A stretch of 64,000 nucleotides of DNA from Macrotrachela quadricornifera (lineage: Eukaryota; Rotifera; Eurotatoria; Philodinida; Philodinidae). Under the pieces are notes generated by a model. That model searched no databases. It had not been told where the DNA came from and worked only from the letters and a program-made list of their open reading frames with translations. The position numbers and the translations under genes were made by a program. The stretch lies in assembly GCA_022393335.1 (NCBI GenBank), contig JAJEKB010020756.1, positions 1-64,000 on the forward strand, read 5' to 3'. Below, in pieces: positions 37,824-49,468 of the stretch (the stretch's first letter is position 1; each line of letters begins with the position of its first letter).

Positions 37824-39421
37824 ATGAGTCGCAACGAAATGTCCAGTTTTTTTCTTCCTTATTCTTATCTTTATGATATTATGTATAAAAGCGGTCGAAA
37901 TTTCGAAATAGTTCACGTGTCGTTCGAAGAAATTGACACAGGAGAAAACACTAGTTCACTAAGTGAAGTGAGCTCTTTGGATGATGTTTCTAATAAATGC
38001 ATCTTGAATCTACAAATTCTGACGAAGAAATGACTGATGACGAGATAGACCCAAACATTTGGAATGAAATAGAATCAAAATCAGATGCAGAATTCATCGC
38101 AGATCATGGACTCATCGAAGAAGTAACTTCTATCTACTTGGGAAGATAATATGATCAATCCTATCGATTGTTATCAGCATTTCATCATAGACGAAATTAT
38201 TGATCTAATAGTTCGTGAAACGAATTGATAGGCGTAGCAATACTTGCAAGGTTATGAGACAACTAGATGATCTAAGTATTGTGAATGGAAACCAACTACT
38301 GATACTCAAGTTTCGTCATTTTTCGAATAACGATAACAAAGATTCGAATCAAGATAGGGTATTCAAGTTGAAACCAATCTTGGATTTATTGAAAGCCAGG
38401 TCTTCATAAGTATATATGCCTGGCTCGATTATGAGTATCGACGAAACTATAATACCATAGAGAGGCAGGCTTTTGTTCAAACAATATATTCCCGGTAAAG
38501 CGCACAAGTACGGTGTAAAGATATACAAGTTAGCAGCTACCAATGGATACACGTGGAATTTTGTGATCTATACGGATCAACACGATCCTATGGTAGGTCT
38601 TGGATATCCTCAAACAGTGCTAGTGAATTATTGGATGGTCTTGATGGATGTTATCAAACTGTGATAGCTGAAAACTTCTTTACCAGTATTTTTCTTGCGA
38701 AATGTTTGTTAGAACATGATACGTATCGGATCAGGAAGCAAAGTTGTTCAAAAAAATCTTAGACCCAGAGAAACTTACGGACTGCAGATCAAAAACGATG
38801 TGAAACTGATCAAGTGGAAAGACAAGAAGGACATCTTGATGATATCTACAAGACCGTCATAATCAGCAATTGTAGTGAATACTGGAAACATCAATAATAA
38901 AAATGAGCTTATTATGAAGCCACAAGTTCTGCTAGGTTATTACGAAGGAAAATAAGTTACTGATTTATCTGATCAGCTATCAACCTATTACACATGTCTC
39001 AGACGATCAATAAAGTAGTATCGAAAGGTGGCATTTGAATTGGTTTTTGGTACAGCACTTGTGAATAGTTATTTGATATATAAGGAAATGTATACTGCGA
39101 GCAAAATAACCATTCTACAGTTTCGCTAGAGTCTTGTTCAATCTCTACTGTTTGGCATACCATTCGAGTAGCTGAAATCGGGACCGAGACAAAAATTTGC
39201 AGGTCAAACGAAGCGAACACTCGATGATCACAAGCGCGAAGAAAAAGATCGGTCTGCTAGAGAGGTTCAACGACGCTGTATTGGCTGCTACGAGAACGTC
39301 AGAAAAACAAGAATCAAAAGAAGCAAGTGCAATGGCAGCAAAAAGAATAAAAATTTTCTGTTCTGATTGCGGCAAATTCTTTTGTCTTGATTGTTTCAAT
39401 GAAAAGCATTGCTCCATATAA
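37824..39421 (+). pseudogene. PiggyBac transposase relic
   Basis: Blocks of a piggyBac (DDE_Tnp_1_7) transposase appear in order on the plus strand. They are an acidic N-terminal region (37824-38130), RFNNDNKDSNQD-like and KLKPILDLL (38320-38400), MSIDETIIP (38431-38460, with the first catalytic Asp), and LFKQYIPGKAHKYGVKIYKL (38470-38530). TNGYTWNF and YTDQHDPMVG follow, then LSDQLSTYYTCLRRSIK and VAFELVFGTALVNSYLIYKE (38960-39080). The C-terminal RING-like Cys domain runs RCIGCYENVRK to FCSDCGKFFCLDCFNEKHC (39275-39415). Numerous frameshifts and stops separate these. The final cysteine domain is still open (39197-39421). Confidence 0.85.
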
Positions 39422-39572
39422 TAAAATGACTGAAGTATTCGAAAGAACGGAATATGTGAAGGATTCATCGTTGCGCTTTACTGAAGAAAGAATAGCAAAA
39501 TAAAGGTTCTTGCATTATTTCTCTCAGTGGAAGATAGTGTGAGCCAACGGTAACTTACAACGTGGCGAATGT

Positions 39573-39915
39573 GTTAACTAATATAATAATCATTTGTGCC
39601 AAGAACGCGTTTTAAGAGTAAACCTCTATATATAATATTCAATGTCTACGTTTCTGTATGAGATCAAAGGTCAACACGAATGAGGAGTGATAAACCTTTG
39701 GATTTTAACGTTGACATAGATATAGAGACATTCACCATATAAGGAGCTATTGCACGTGTCTCTGTGTCTGTCCTAACGTTAAAACTCAATGGTTTATCAT
39801 TACTCGACTCGTGTTGACCCTTGACCTCATACAGAAATATAGATATTGAATATTATATATAGAGGTTTACTCTCAAAACATGTTATTGGCACAAATGATT
39901 ATTCTATTAGTTAAT
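39573..39915. repeat. Foldback (palindromic) element, about 340 bp
   Basis: Arms begin TTAACTAATATAATAATCAT and run through GTGCCAAGAACGCG, CCTCTATATATAATATTCAA and GTCAACACGA. The reverse complement follows with about 10% differences, ending ATTATTCTATTAGTTAA. The spacer is very short. It is a MITE-like hairpin without an ORF. Confidence 0.8.
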
Positions 39916-40411
39916 AACTCAGCAAGCTCTACAAATTGATAACACTAAAATTTAAAAAGCGATTTATCAGTTCTAAACGTTTTCTCGTGAGTAGTGTTTC
40001 ATTTTACATCAATATTGCTAAATCACCCTATATTTATACTTCGGCAAATAATTTATTTCGTCTGGTGTTCGTTGACACAGTTCGATACTACTTTCATCAA
40101 TACCTTTTGGTCAATCTCATTTCAGTAATCAAACACTACCTTCGTTAACCAGAGATGAATCAAGATTTTATTCTTCATAGTGATGTCGTCATTTAGCTTT
40201 CTAATCGTTCCGCTTTCTTTTGGTTTCTATTCAGTATTTTCAGGAAGGAATTATTCATGATTCGGCACCAACATTCAAGAGAATAAGTAAATATTGACTA
40301 TAAGAATGATACAATCACTCATAATTTCCCTGTTTTGTGATTTTTTTTTGCTTAAGACATGCCTACATCCTTTTCAACGCTTATTTCATGTCAATCATAT
40401 TCATCAATAGG
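39916..40411. other. Intergenic DNA
   Basis: No gene or repeat recognised. Confidence 0.35.
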
Positions 40412-40525
40412 GAAATAACGGGTTGCGCATAAAGAATTGCGCCGTTAGTATTTTCGATATTTCTTCTCTATTATCCCCTTGATTAAAAACACTTTTTAAA
40501 TCAAAAGATAGCGCTTGAACTTCTC

Positions 40526-41273
40526 TGTAAAATCACCTGTGATCTAATCCAGAAACTGTTCAAAGATATCTGAAAAAAGATGAAAAATAAAGACATAAAA
40601 AGCTGTAAAAAGTAACGAGTTGACAAAATGAATGAGGATGCTTTGTGTCTTACTTTTTCATCATTTCGTCCCATTAAAAACATACAAATATCAAAAGATG
40701 CAGCGTAAAAAGCTCTATAAGTTATGAGACCGTTTATTTTATAGTTGCACGTTCTGCTTTCGAAAGTGACGAAATTTTGAGCGATCAAATTTCGACTGTA
40801 ACAAATTAACAGTTTTTTTCTTGGTCGAAGATGAGTTTGGTTTTTTTTTATGATTTCATTGTGTTGTTGTAACCTGATATGTTGTGTTTGAAAACAAATA
40901 CACTACAAGATGCAACGTGAGAAGCTCTACAATTTCTCAAAAAACATTTATATTGAAAGATAGAATAAAACAACCAAACTCATCTTCGACCAAGAAAAAA
41001 ACTGTTATTTTGTTACAGTCGGAATTTGATCGCTCAAAATTTTGTCTCTTTTGAAAGCAGATCGTGCAACTATAAAATAAACGGTCTCATAATTTATAGA
41101 GCTTTTCACGCTGCATCTTTTGATATTTGTATGTTTTTAATGGGACGAAATGATGAAAAAATAAGACACAAAGTGCCCTCATTCATTTTGTCAACTCGTT
41201 ATTTTTTAAAGCTTTTTGTGTCTTTATTTTTCATCTTTTTTAGATACATTTCGAACGGTCTCTGGATTAAATC
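40526..41273. repeat. Inner inverted repeat, arms about 320 bp
   Basis: The left arm (40526-40850) and right arm (40970-41273) are diverged reverse complements, so mirror ORFs arise on opposite strands (40788-40501 minus, 41026-41358 plus) with near-identical translations such as SFDICMFLMGRNDEK. Because they mirror each other inside a hairpin and open with non-family sequence, I treat them as repeat, not genes. Shared with other elements here is the motif AGAGCTTTTCACGCTGCATC. Confidence 0.8.
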
Positions 41274-41379
41274 CAAGGAGGAAAAAGCGATACTTCACCT
41301 ACTCCCATACTTCTTGAAAGTACGAGGAAGTATACACATCGAAAGCCTAGTTTTTTGACCTGTGAGATATCCGCAGATA

Positions 41380-41535
41380 CTCCAATGTCATATTCTAGAA
41401 TTACTCGTATGTTCCTAATGGCTATATCATAGGAGTACCATTAGATCCTCAAGTGCTATATTCTGAGAATACCCGAAATTCCGTAAGGGCTATATCCTGG
41501 GATACGTGCAGACCCTGAAATGCCCTATTCAGGAG
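41380..41535 (-). repeat. About 34-bp minisatellite block, reverse orientation
   Basis: Degenerate units such as AGATCCTCAAGTGCTATATT followed by CTGAGAATACCC, the reverse complement of the unit at 42480-42770. Confidence 0.7.
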
Positions 41536-42479
41536 AAACAAGGAGGAGGAGGAAAAGCGAGACTTCGGTGCTCGCGAAGAACAAGAGTAGTGCAGTGATG
41601 TACAATGAACCATCTTGCACTGTGGATGGTATCTCATATCAGTATTATTGTTTTCCTTAAGTATATTATTACTGACAACTATGATATGTAACCAAGGGAG
41701 AGAAGCGAAAACACCTTACTTCTGCGTATTCCCTGTACTTTCAGGCTGTGTCATAACTATGAATAGCACATAGAGTAAATATTTACTTTTTCATGTGAAA
41801 TGTGTTTTTACAATAGTTTGACACATTTGATCAAATGTTTTATTGTCACTTTGTAGAACTCTGCTTTTGCTATAACTTTGCTTGCGACATCTTTTTCTGA
41901 TATTGTGCATGAACCAAAATATAATGGATACGCAAAATATCTGCTATTTACTATAATAAAGTACAGACTGATTTCTTGGTGAATTCCTCATATTTTTGTT
42001 CAAGAACAATATCAAGAAACGGTATCATGAGTAACATAATAGTAGAAGCTGAATTCTACAAAGTGAAAATAGTATATATGATCATGTGCATGAGACTACT
42101 GTGGACATCGTTTCACATGAAAAAGTAAATATTTACTCTATGTACCATCCTTAGCCATAGTTATGCGTTAGATCTTTTAAGTTACTTCAAGCCTACCATC
42201 GATCTGTGTTACGGTATATTAGCTGGAGTTCAGCGTAATCAAGCGTAAACACTTCATTGTACTCACAAATTCGAAGTACAATGACATATTTGTGTTTTAT
42301 AGTCAGATAGACTTTTATAGACTGTACTTCGGCTAAGATACTGTAATACAATTTCATAGTAGATTTCAAATAGCTATAGAGATCTCATAAATAGTTATGG
42401 CATAGTCTGGGAGTACAAAGAGTACGCAAAACTACGACACTAGCGCTTTTTCCCACTTGTTGTTCTCAGAATGTAGTTC

Positions 42480-42770
42480 TTGATGACCTATAGATATCTC
42501 CAGAATATGGCACTTGAGAAACTAATGGCGCCCCAGAATATAGCCCCTAGACACTTAAGAGTATCCCCAAAATGTAGCGCTTGAGAAGTTAAGGATATCT
42601 TCAACATATAGTGCTTGAGGACCTTAAAATATTTCAGAATATAGCATTTGAGGATTTGAAGGCATTCCCGGAATATAGTGCTCAAGGACCTAAGGGTATC
42701 CCCGGAATATAGCTCTTCAGGGCCTAGAAGTATCTGAGAACATAGCATTTAAAGACTTTAGGGAGTCCAT
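42480..42770 (+). repeat. About 34-bp minisatellite block, forward orientation
   Basis: About eight degenerate units, e.g. GGACCTAAGGGTATCCCCGG then AATATAGCTCTTCA. They are separable by the recurring (A/C)ATATAGC.CTTGAGG. Confidence 0.8.
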
Positions 42771-43499
42771 AACGAATTGTTTTACCCTCACATAGACGTA
42801 AACTACTACTCTGGAGTTATACGCAAATATGCATTCAATTTTAGAGTTCAATTTCCGACTATAGGCAAGGAAATAGGGAAACACAAGAAAGTGTGAGAGG
42901 AGTACGAAAATATGGGAGACTCCATTTTTTTCCCGTTGAGTCGTGTTCAACGTATCAGATGAAAAATAGATTGCTATTTTGGGTTTTTTTATATGATTTA
43001 TATATATTTCAGAATCATTGAATTTTTTATATCGAACTAGACTATTTACTGTAGATATTTTTATTGATAATATATTTGAACATGAACATTTCCACACTTA
43101 AAAACATAAACAAAGAAGCTCAACTTTCACTTTCTAGAGTGTGACGTATGCAATAAAACAGTTTTTCGTATTAACTTCATTTATTGCACTTTATTTATGA
43201 ATATTTTTCGATCACGCTTATCAGATTATTGGTTCAAATTTTCTGAACTGATAGACACAAACCTTAATACTATATTAGAAGAAGAAGAATACCCCGCCTT
43301 TCAGCTACCTTCCAGTACAGGATGATGTTCGAGCACATTTTCATTAGCTCGATATTTTTTCTACAACTAATGCTAGCTGTAGTTCTAGGCAGAAGGTCGG
43401 CCTGGCGTAGAGTCATGGGGGAAAAGCGGATCGCCGGATCGGACAGATTGTTGGATTGTTACGGTATCGTACGTATCGTCGATGCGAATGTTCCACTGT

Positions 43500-43775
43500 C
43501 TGTGCCCTTAGGTCCTCAAGTCCTATTATGTATGAGTATCTAGAGGTTCCCAAAGTCTATATTATAGATATCCTCATAGGTTCTCAAGTCCAATATTTTG
43601 AAGGTATCTGTGGTTCCTCAAGTTTTATATTGTGAAGGTACCGTTAGGTCTTCAAGTGCTATTATATAGAAGCACTAATAGGTCCTCTAGTCCTCTATTC
43701 TGGAAGTGCATTAGATCTTCAAGTTCTATATTTTCGAGGTACCCTTGGTTGCCCAAGTCTTATTACATAGGATTA
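43500..43775 (-). repeat. About 34-bp minisatellite block, reverse orientation
   Basis: Units such as TTAGGTCCTCAAGTCCTATT and GGTCTTCAAGTGCTATTATA recur about eight times. The ORF at 43322-43543 runs into this block and is not considered a gene. Confidence 0.75.
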
Positions 43776-44559
43776 TTAATATGCTGTACTGTATAAATTC
43801 TAGAGCTTTTGACGCTGTATCTGATGGTATATTTTTTTTTGTTAATAAAAGTTATTAGGTGATAAAAAGAGTGAAAAAAAGACGAATCTTACCGTCGAAT
43901 AGGAAAAGCCATTTGTGAACGAAGACGAACATCGATCGCATAGAATTTTGCTTCTTTATGAAACTAAAAACTATATAATTAAAATACGCTTTCTGGTGTA
44001 CGTTGTAGAGCTTTTCATACTGCATCTTGCAATATATTTTGTTTTTTTAATACAACGTATCAAGTGGTAGAAAAATGAAATGTAAACTTTTCTGGCTTAG
44101 TTTCTTTTTTCTCTTTGTTTTTTTTCTTTCTTCTCTCTTTCCTTCTCTTTTCTTTTTTTGGTACTGCTAGGACCTCATGGTCATCAGTTTTTATTGCATA
44201 TAAAAAAAAATGAAATGTAAAGAAAGTACATTTACATATATTTTACGCCAACTATTATTTTTACGGCATGGAGAGAAATAAGATTTCAATAATGTTAACC
44301 TATACAAATCCCTTATTTGTCAGGATAAAGAGCTAAAAGTTTATTATAATATTCGTCATGTTACAAGGAATAAGATAGCAAAGTCTGAGCATGTTGAAGT
44401 TTACTATAAGGTAGAACGATCAGTACTACTGAGAGGTTCCAAGATTTCTGGATCACCCTTTATATTTGTAGATCGTTAACGGCTATCCTAAGGGGGGAGT
44501 GGGGAGGTATTCTTAGATCATCAGAAATATTCTGGGAGGAATTGACAGGTTTGCAAGGG

Positions 44560-45000
44560 CTCTCCTATCGGTTGCTGATAGGTCCTCCAGAGCTGCTCTA
44601 TGGAGATACTCAATATCCTATAGTTACCCTTACATAAAGCATCTGAAGAACTATGGGTACTCCATAGGATCTCTATAGCATGGCTCTGGAAAGTCTATGA
44701 GTACTCCATAGAATAGCTTTTAAGAACCTATGTGCACGCCATATTGTAGTTCATGAGGATCTAAGAATTCCCCACAGGATAACCTTTGAGGATCTATGAA
44801 TATCACTATATAATGGAATATGAGAGTATTTATGTACCCTGCATATTAGCCCTTAAGGACCTATAGATAGGCTCATACAATAACCTTTGAGGACCTATAA
44901 GTGACCCTGTATAGTAAGGCTTGAGAAACTAAGTGTACCTCCAAAATATAGCACTTGAGGACCTATGGACATCCCTGTATAATAGAGGACTTGACGATTT
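44560..45000 (+). repeat. About 34-bp minisatellite block, forward orientation, most diverged
   Basis: Units such as TTTGAGGACCTATAAGTGAC and AATATAGCACTTGAGGACCT recur about a dozen times. It is followed at 45095-45140 by a perfect 21-bp duplication (CATCTCTCGGTCGATCAAGA). Confidence 0.7.
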
Positions 45001-45904
45001 CCCACTAAAATTCCCATTTCATCAAACGGACAATTTATTCCAATTCCATTTTTTTCCAGCATAGATGGTTTAAATTGTAAGAAAAATGCTGTATCCATCT
45101 CTCGGTCGATCAAGAGCCATCTCTCGGTCGATCAAGAGAAATGGAAAACAAATAGAGAGAAATGCATATTTATTTATTTTTATCATTTTAAAGGTATGTA
45201 CCAGCAGAAGTCGTTTTCTTTTCAGCAGAATTGGTTAAATTATGAGTGATGCATCATTCATTTCTGAAAATATAAGGCGAATTGGAAGAGAGATAGAGAG
45301 AAATGAGAGTTTCTTTTGAAAAACTATATTCGAGTATGACAGAGAAGCTACGCAACCAATGAATTGTAGGGGGCAAAGAGTTTTTGGTGAAAAAAAGTAT
45401 AGTTAGTGATCTTTATGTGTAACAGTAAAGCTTTGTGCTGGTTGAAATAGTTTGTATCGTATTTGTTTTTTTCCGTTATTTTTTGTATAGTATTGGCACT
45501 ACCAACTTTTTCATTTTTTTTTCAAGATAAGAATTGGTTTGGAAGTTAATGGTTAAATCTAGTTTTTGTTTGCTCCTATTGTGAAAAAAAGTTTTATAGA
45601 CTGGTTTGGATTTTAGTGTATGTACAATGTGAAATAATAGATTATATATATTTTTTTCTTTTATCATTCTTTCGTTCTCTTATTGAACCATTTCATCTTT
45701 AAAGAAAAACCATTTCTTCTTGAATTTCAATGTATGTGCAATTTCAAGTAGTATATTATAGATATATTTTTTCTCTTCTTGTCCTTTCCTTTCATGTTTC
45801 TACATATTTATATATTTTCCATCTCTGCTGTATGTATACAATTTTATGGAGATGATCCATTCCTGCTGAAAATGGAACAATCTTCCGATTTATTGGTCTA
45901 ATAG

Positions 45905-46145
45905 CCCACTGCTAATATAATAGAACTTGATGACCCAAGAGTACGTCCGAAATATAGCACCTGAGGACCTAAGGGTATCTTCAAGATATAGGGCTGGAGG
46001 ATCTATGAGCACTTCTATATAATAGTAATTGAGGAGCCAAGGGTGTCACCCAGATATCGGAATTGAAGACCTAAGGGTACCTCCCAAATATAGCACTTGA
46101 GGCCCTAAGAGTATTGCTATCGAATAGAACCTGAGGATCTAAGGT
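45905..46145 (+). repeat. About 34-bp minisatellite block, forward orientation
   Basis: Seven or so units, e.g. CTGAGGACCTAAGGGTATCT and AATATAGCACTTGAGGCCCT. Confidence 0.75.
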
Positions 46146-46604
46146 GACAATCAGCGGAACACTCGAATCCACGATCAGTGCAGCCTCGCGATTCGACAAT
46201 CCGCTTTATCTCCTTTCTGTATTTCCATACATTTATCGTGATTTTGAAACTTTTAACAAAAATTAACTTTGTTTTTACGAGAAGACCTCTAATCTCACGA
46301 TTCTATCATGTGAGTTTTATATTTTCATTACTCAATGATATTTTATCTTGTTAGTTCTACATAGATTTTTTAGATTGTACTCGTATCGTCCGTATCGTAT
46401 GTATCGTCACTGTATCCCCAATACACGGAATCCGCTTTTCCCCCGTTGCGTAGAGTTCTTCTCGCTCAATTACTTGAGTTTCCCATACACACTGATTAAC
46501 CACACTTCAGCTGCAGGAGCTATACGATATTTCGATATCGTAATTAGCATGCTGTCGTACGAATCATCCGAGACAAGCAGCCGTTAGTGACTTGTCCAGG
46601 ATCA

Positions 46605-46690
46605 TTCCATAGCTGGTAGTATCGAGGTTTGAACACAGTACCTTACAGATGCGTGCCGAACAACGTGACCACCCAGTCATGGTGCACTCT
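46605..46690 (-). repeat. Possible tRNA-derived SINE relic
   Basis: On the minus strand TGACTGGGTGGTCA resembles a Pol III A box, and GTGTTCAAACCTC, about 45 bases later, resembles a B box. I cannot fold the whole into a convincing tRNA, so a SINE head is the better guess. Confidence 0.25.
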
Positions 46691-47140
46691 AATACCATAT
46701 TAGCAAAACACTGTAAGAAAATAAAATAATATGGGGAAGTACAAGACGAACACAGAGAAGTACGAGGGAGTACAAAAAAGTACGAAGAGAATACGCAGAA
46801 AGTATAAGGAAGTACGGAAGTCTCGATTTTTCTCCCTTGATTATATCATATATGATTTTATAGAGAATTTCAAGAGCTATCTTTTGGTAAAAAAAGTGTT
46901 TCTAATCAAAGGAATAATGGAGGAGAAATTTCAAAAATACTAACGACACAATTGTTTATGCGCCACCTGTTAATTTCTTTGATAGAGAATATACGCCATG
47001 GTTCATCGTGCATTGTTGAAGAATGGTAGTAAACTGTCTTGAGTATTTCCAACAATAAGTCAAAGCTAATCGCGAAGAAACATTCACTTTTATACCAAGT
47101 TTCTCCTGAATTTCTTCGTATAAAGTTGTACACATTCACA

Positions 47141-49468
47141 ATGGCAACCTGTTTCAAATATGGACTTCAACCAAATATTGATAAAAATTCATCGAACTTT
47201 GTAGTAATATTCCTGAATGATCCTTCACCGAACAGTGAAGATTCTCCAGAAAAAGTGAAAAGTGGTCTGATTAAAATCTCCAGCTCAAAGCAATGGCATC
47301 AGAACAAGAGGATACTGAAGAACAATCTTGGTGCATTGACAAACGTATACTCTCGGACCAACGACAACAGGTATGATGCACAATTTCAGATGTCAGAATC
47401 AAGGATTGCATTCGATGATGTTGAACAATGCTTTCGACAAATACAAAACTATGCCAAGAATCGTGTCTTACTCGTTCTTTCGAGTCAACATGCACAAAAC
47501 AAGCAATTAATCGATAGATTTATGAGATCGTCTCAGATTGCACAAATAGTCCAACTTTCATCTCCCAGTTCTCAACAGCAATCAAAAAGACGCCAATTTT
47601 ATCAAAAAGAACAGTTTTTTCTGAGAATCTTACCGAAACGAATATGCAACACTCCAATCGAGGATTTTGATGAGCCAATGAAACTTTTACTAATACAAAT
47701 AGTTTTGGAAGATATCTTAGCAAAGGTTGAAAGATCAGACGAAGCAAAACAAGACTTTATCAACTATTGTAGCGCAGTCTATCATAATAAGCCCAACAGA
47801 CTGGAACAACTTCAAAAATTCAATAGAGAGTATGATAAGAACAACACCATTCATTGGTACACGAGATCTGATACCTTTATCTCTCGTATCGTAGGTAAAG
47901 TATTCGGATCTTTGAGCACCAAAGATTTATTCAATATTCGGCTGATTTCTTGCGATCTTTACCAACAGTTGAAAGAATTTTATGAGGCGCAATTGGATGA
48001 ACTGCGAAGTACCGGTTTAATAGTGTATCGAGGTATATCGATGTCGAGACATCAGTTAAGTACTTTCAAAAATATAGGAGAACTGTATGTGACCAGACCA
48101 TTCTTATCTGTTACAGCCGATGAAGATGTAGCGCTTGAATATGCTGGTTATGGTTCAGCGAATGAGGAACGGATACCTGTGGTGATAACTATGACTATTG
48201 ATTCACATCAAATTGAAGACAGTATATTGGCGCACATTGATCAAGTCAGTGCGTATCCCGATGAACGAGAAGTGATGCTTTTCAGAGGATTGATATTTAA
48301 TATCGAGTCTTACGATGAGGAAGGAAATGGACCAAACTATTTGGTCCGTATAAACATGGTTCGTGGAGAAGATGAAGTAAAAATCGAAACATATCTCCGT
48401 GAGAAATATCGGTTAATGGTTGTCGGGGCCACTAGTTCTCTTTCAGGCTTATTTAGTTTGCTCCAATTAATTGATCATCATTCAAATGTCGAAGGACAAG
48501 CTAATCAGATTCCCTGTGCTTTGCAAGTCTCAAACCTACAAATGGGTGAACACTCCTCCGTCAGAAACATTAATAATCAACCAGCCAGTGTAAGTGTCTG
48601 GTTTTGCAAGATTGTTACGTTCAATAACGAATTAGCTCTTGCAGGAAAATCATAATCTCGAACTACTACAAAATCAGGTACCGTCGTGTCATGCTGAAAT
48701 AGATCGTAGTGAACATCTAACTGTACAAAAACAATTATTCGTAAGATATCTCGATATTTTGATTAATATTTATTGTGTGGAATTATTTAAAGATAGATGC
48801 AAATGCACTAGCGTCTGGTAGTACCGCATCGAATCCCGCTACTCAGATCGCCTTGTTCACTCAAATAACAGCCCGTACATCAAGTATGAGCAGATTCATT
48901 GTTATCGGGCTTATTATAGTTGCTGTCATAGTGGTTGGAATCGCCATAGGTGTACCGTTAAGTGTCCTGTTGGCACAACATACTAGTAAGTTCTTGTTAT
49001 TTTGATTATTCTCACAGAAACAATATGAGTTTCTGTTTTCTGTCGCAAGATGCACCTGAAGAAAACATAACAACAGGTTGTCGTACCAGTTGCACATTCC
49101 TACCATTCGTTCAAAATCCATCATCAAATTATCAAGTCGAACAGCTGAATCTCAATTGTTCTCAAACATTGTTAAATATGACCATCACTCAAATAGTCCA
49201 ACGGAATCACAATGAAACGCATGTTCAACAATATCAAACGTTTTGGAATCAATCGACCGATATGACTTATGTAGAAAATCCATCAGAGATCATTTATCAG
49301 TGGTTTTCATTACCAGAAATGCATGTTGTATGGAATAGTTTTCCACACTTTATCCAAACACAATTCTATTATACACCTGATTATCCACGTGTGACTAACA
49401 ATGATATATGGATGATGTCAACAACAACGATTTGTGGTGAAGAGTTGAGTTTTTCTGGAACATTCTGA
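47141..49468 (+). CDS. Membrane-anchored arginine-type ADP-ribosyltransferase
   Basis: Predicted NAD-dependent mono-ADP-ribosyltransferase of the R-S-ExE class. Exons 47141-48589, 48645-48740, 48793-48985, 49050-49468; about 718 residues. I start at ATG 47141 (MATCFKYGLQ); the frame is open further up only to a TTG. Residues 1-140 hold a module beginning NFVVIFLNDPSPN, resembling the N-terminal module of many rotifer ART proteins as I remember them. A linker with NTIHWYTRSDTFISRIV precedes the ART fold: R297 in VYRGIS, S323 in PFLSVTADEDVALEYA, and E375-R-E377 in PDEREVMLFRG. One transmembrane helix follows (about 550-576, FIVIGLIIVAVIVVGIAIGV). The 140-residue ectodomain has several Cys and N-x-S/T sites (NIT, NCS, NMT, NET, NQS). 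With no signal peptide, the topology predicts a cytosolic enzyme and an outside C-terminus. The substrate is unknown. Confidence 0.82.

Larger units (their letters stand above)
40412..46968. mobile_element. Putative 6.5-kb composite TIR/foldback element
   Basis: The sequence from 40412 (AACGGGTTGCGCATAAAGAA, then GTTAGTATTTTCGATATTTC, then AGATAGCGCTTGAACTTCTC) matches the reverse complement of 46855-46968 over about 115 bases with scattered differences. These look like outer TIRs. Inside lie an inner inverted pair (40526-41273) and minisatellite blocks in alternating orientation (41380-41535, 42480-42770, 43500-43775, 44560-45000, 45905-46145). A further inverted pair shares GGGGGAAAAGCGGAT and CGTATCGT motifs (about 43385-43490 against 46360-46460). 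No ORF resembles a transposase. The alternative is several unrelated insertions whose ends belong to one family. Confidence 0.45.

Noticed and set aside
40501..41358. Two near-identical ORFs on opposite strands as a gene pair
   Set aside because: They are the two arms of one inverted repeat, so identity follows from the hairpin, and no protein family fits.
42488..43097. Minus-strand ORFs of 86 and 126 codons
   Set aside because: The first is a translation of the minisatellite; the second is AT-rich with no family features.
43322..43543. 73-codon ORF with a hydrophobic start
   Set aside because: It runs into the minisatellite block and lies inside the composite repeat; no motif recognised.
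46605..46690. A tRNA gene on the minus strand
   Set aside because: A- and B-box-like motifs exist, but acceptor and anticodon stems do not pair convincingly; recorded only as a possible SINE relic.
47039..47140. Longer N-terminus of the ADP-ribosyltransferase
   Set aside because: This frame begins with TTG; the first ATG is 47141, and the extra residues have no family support.
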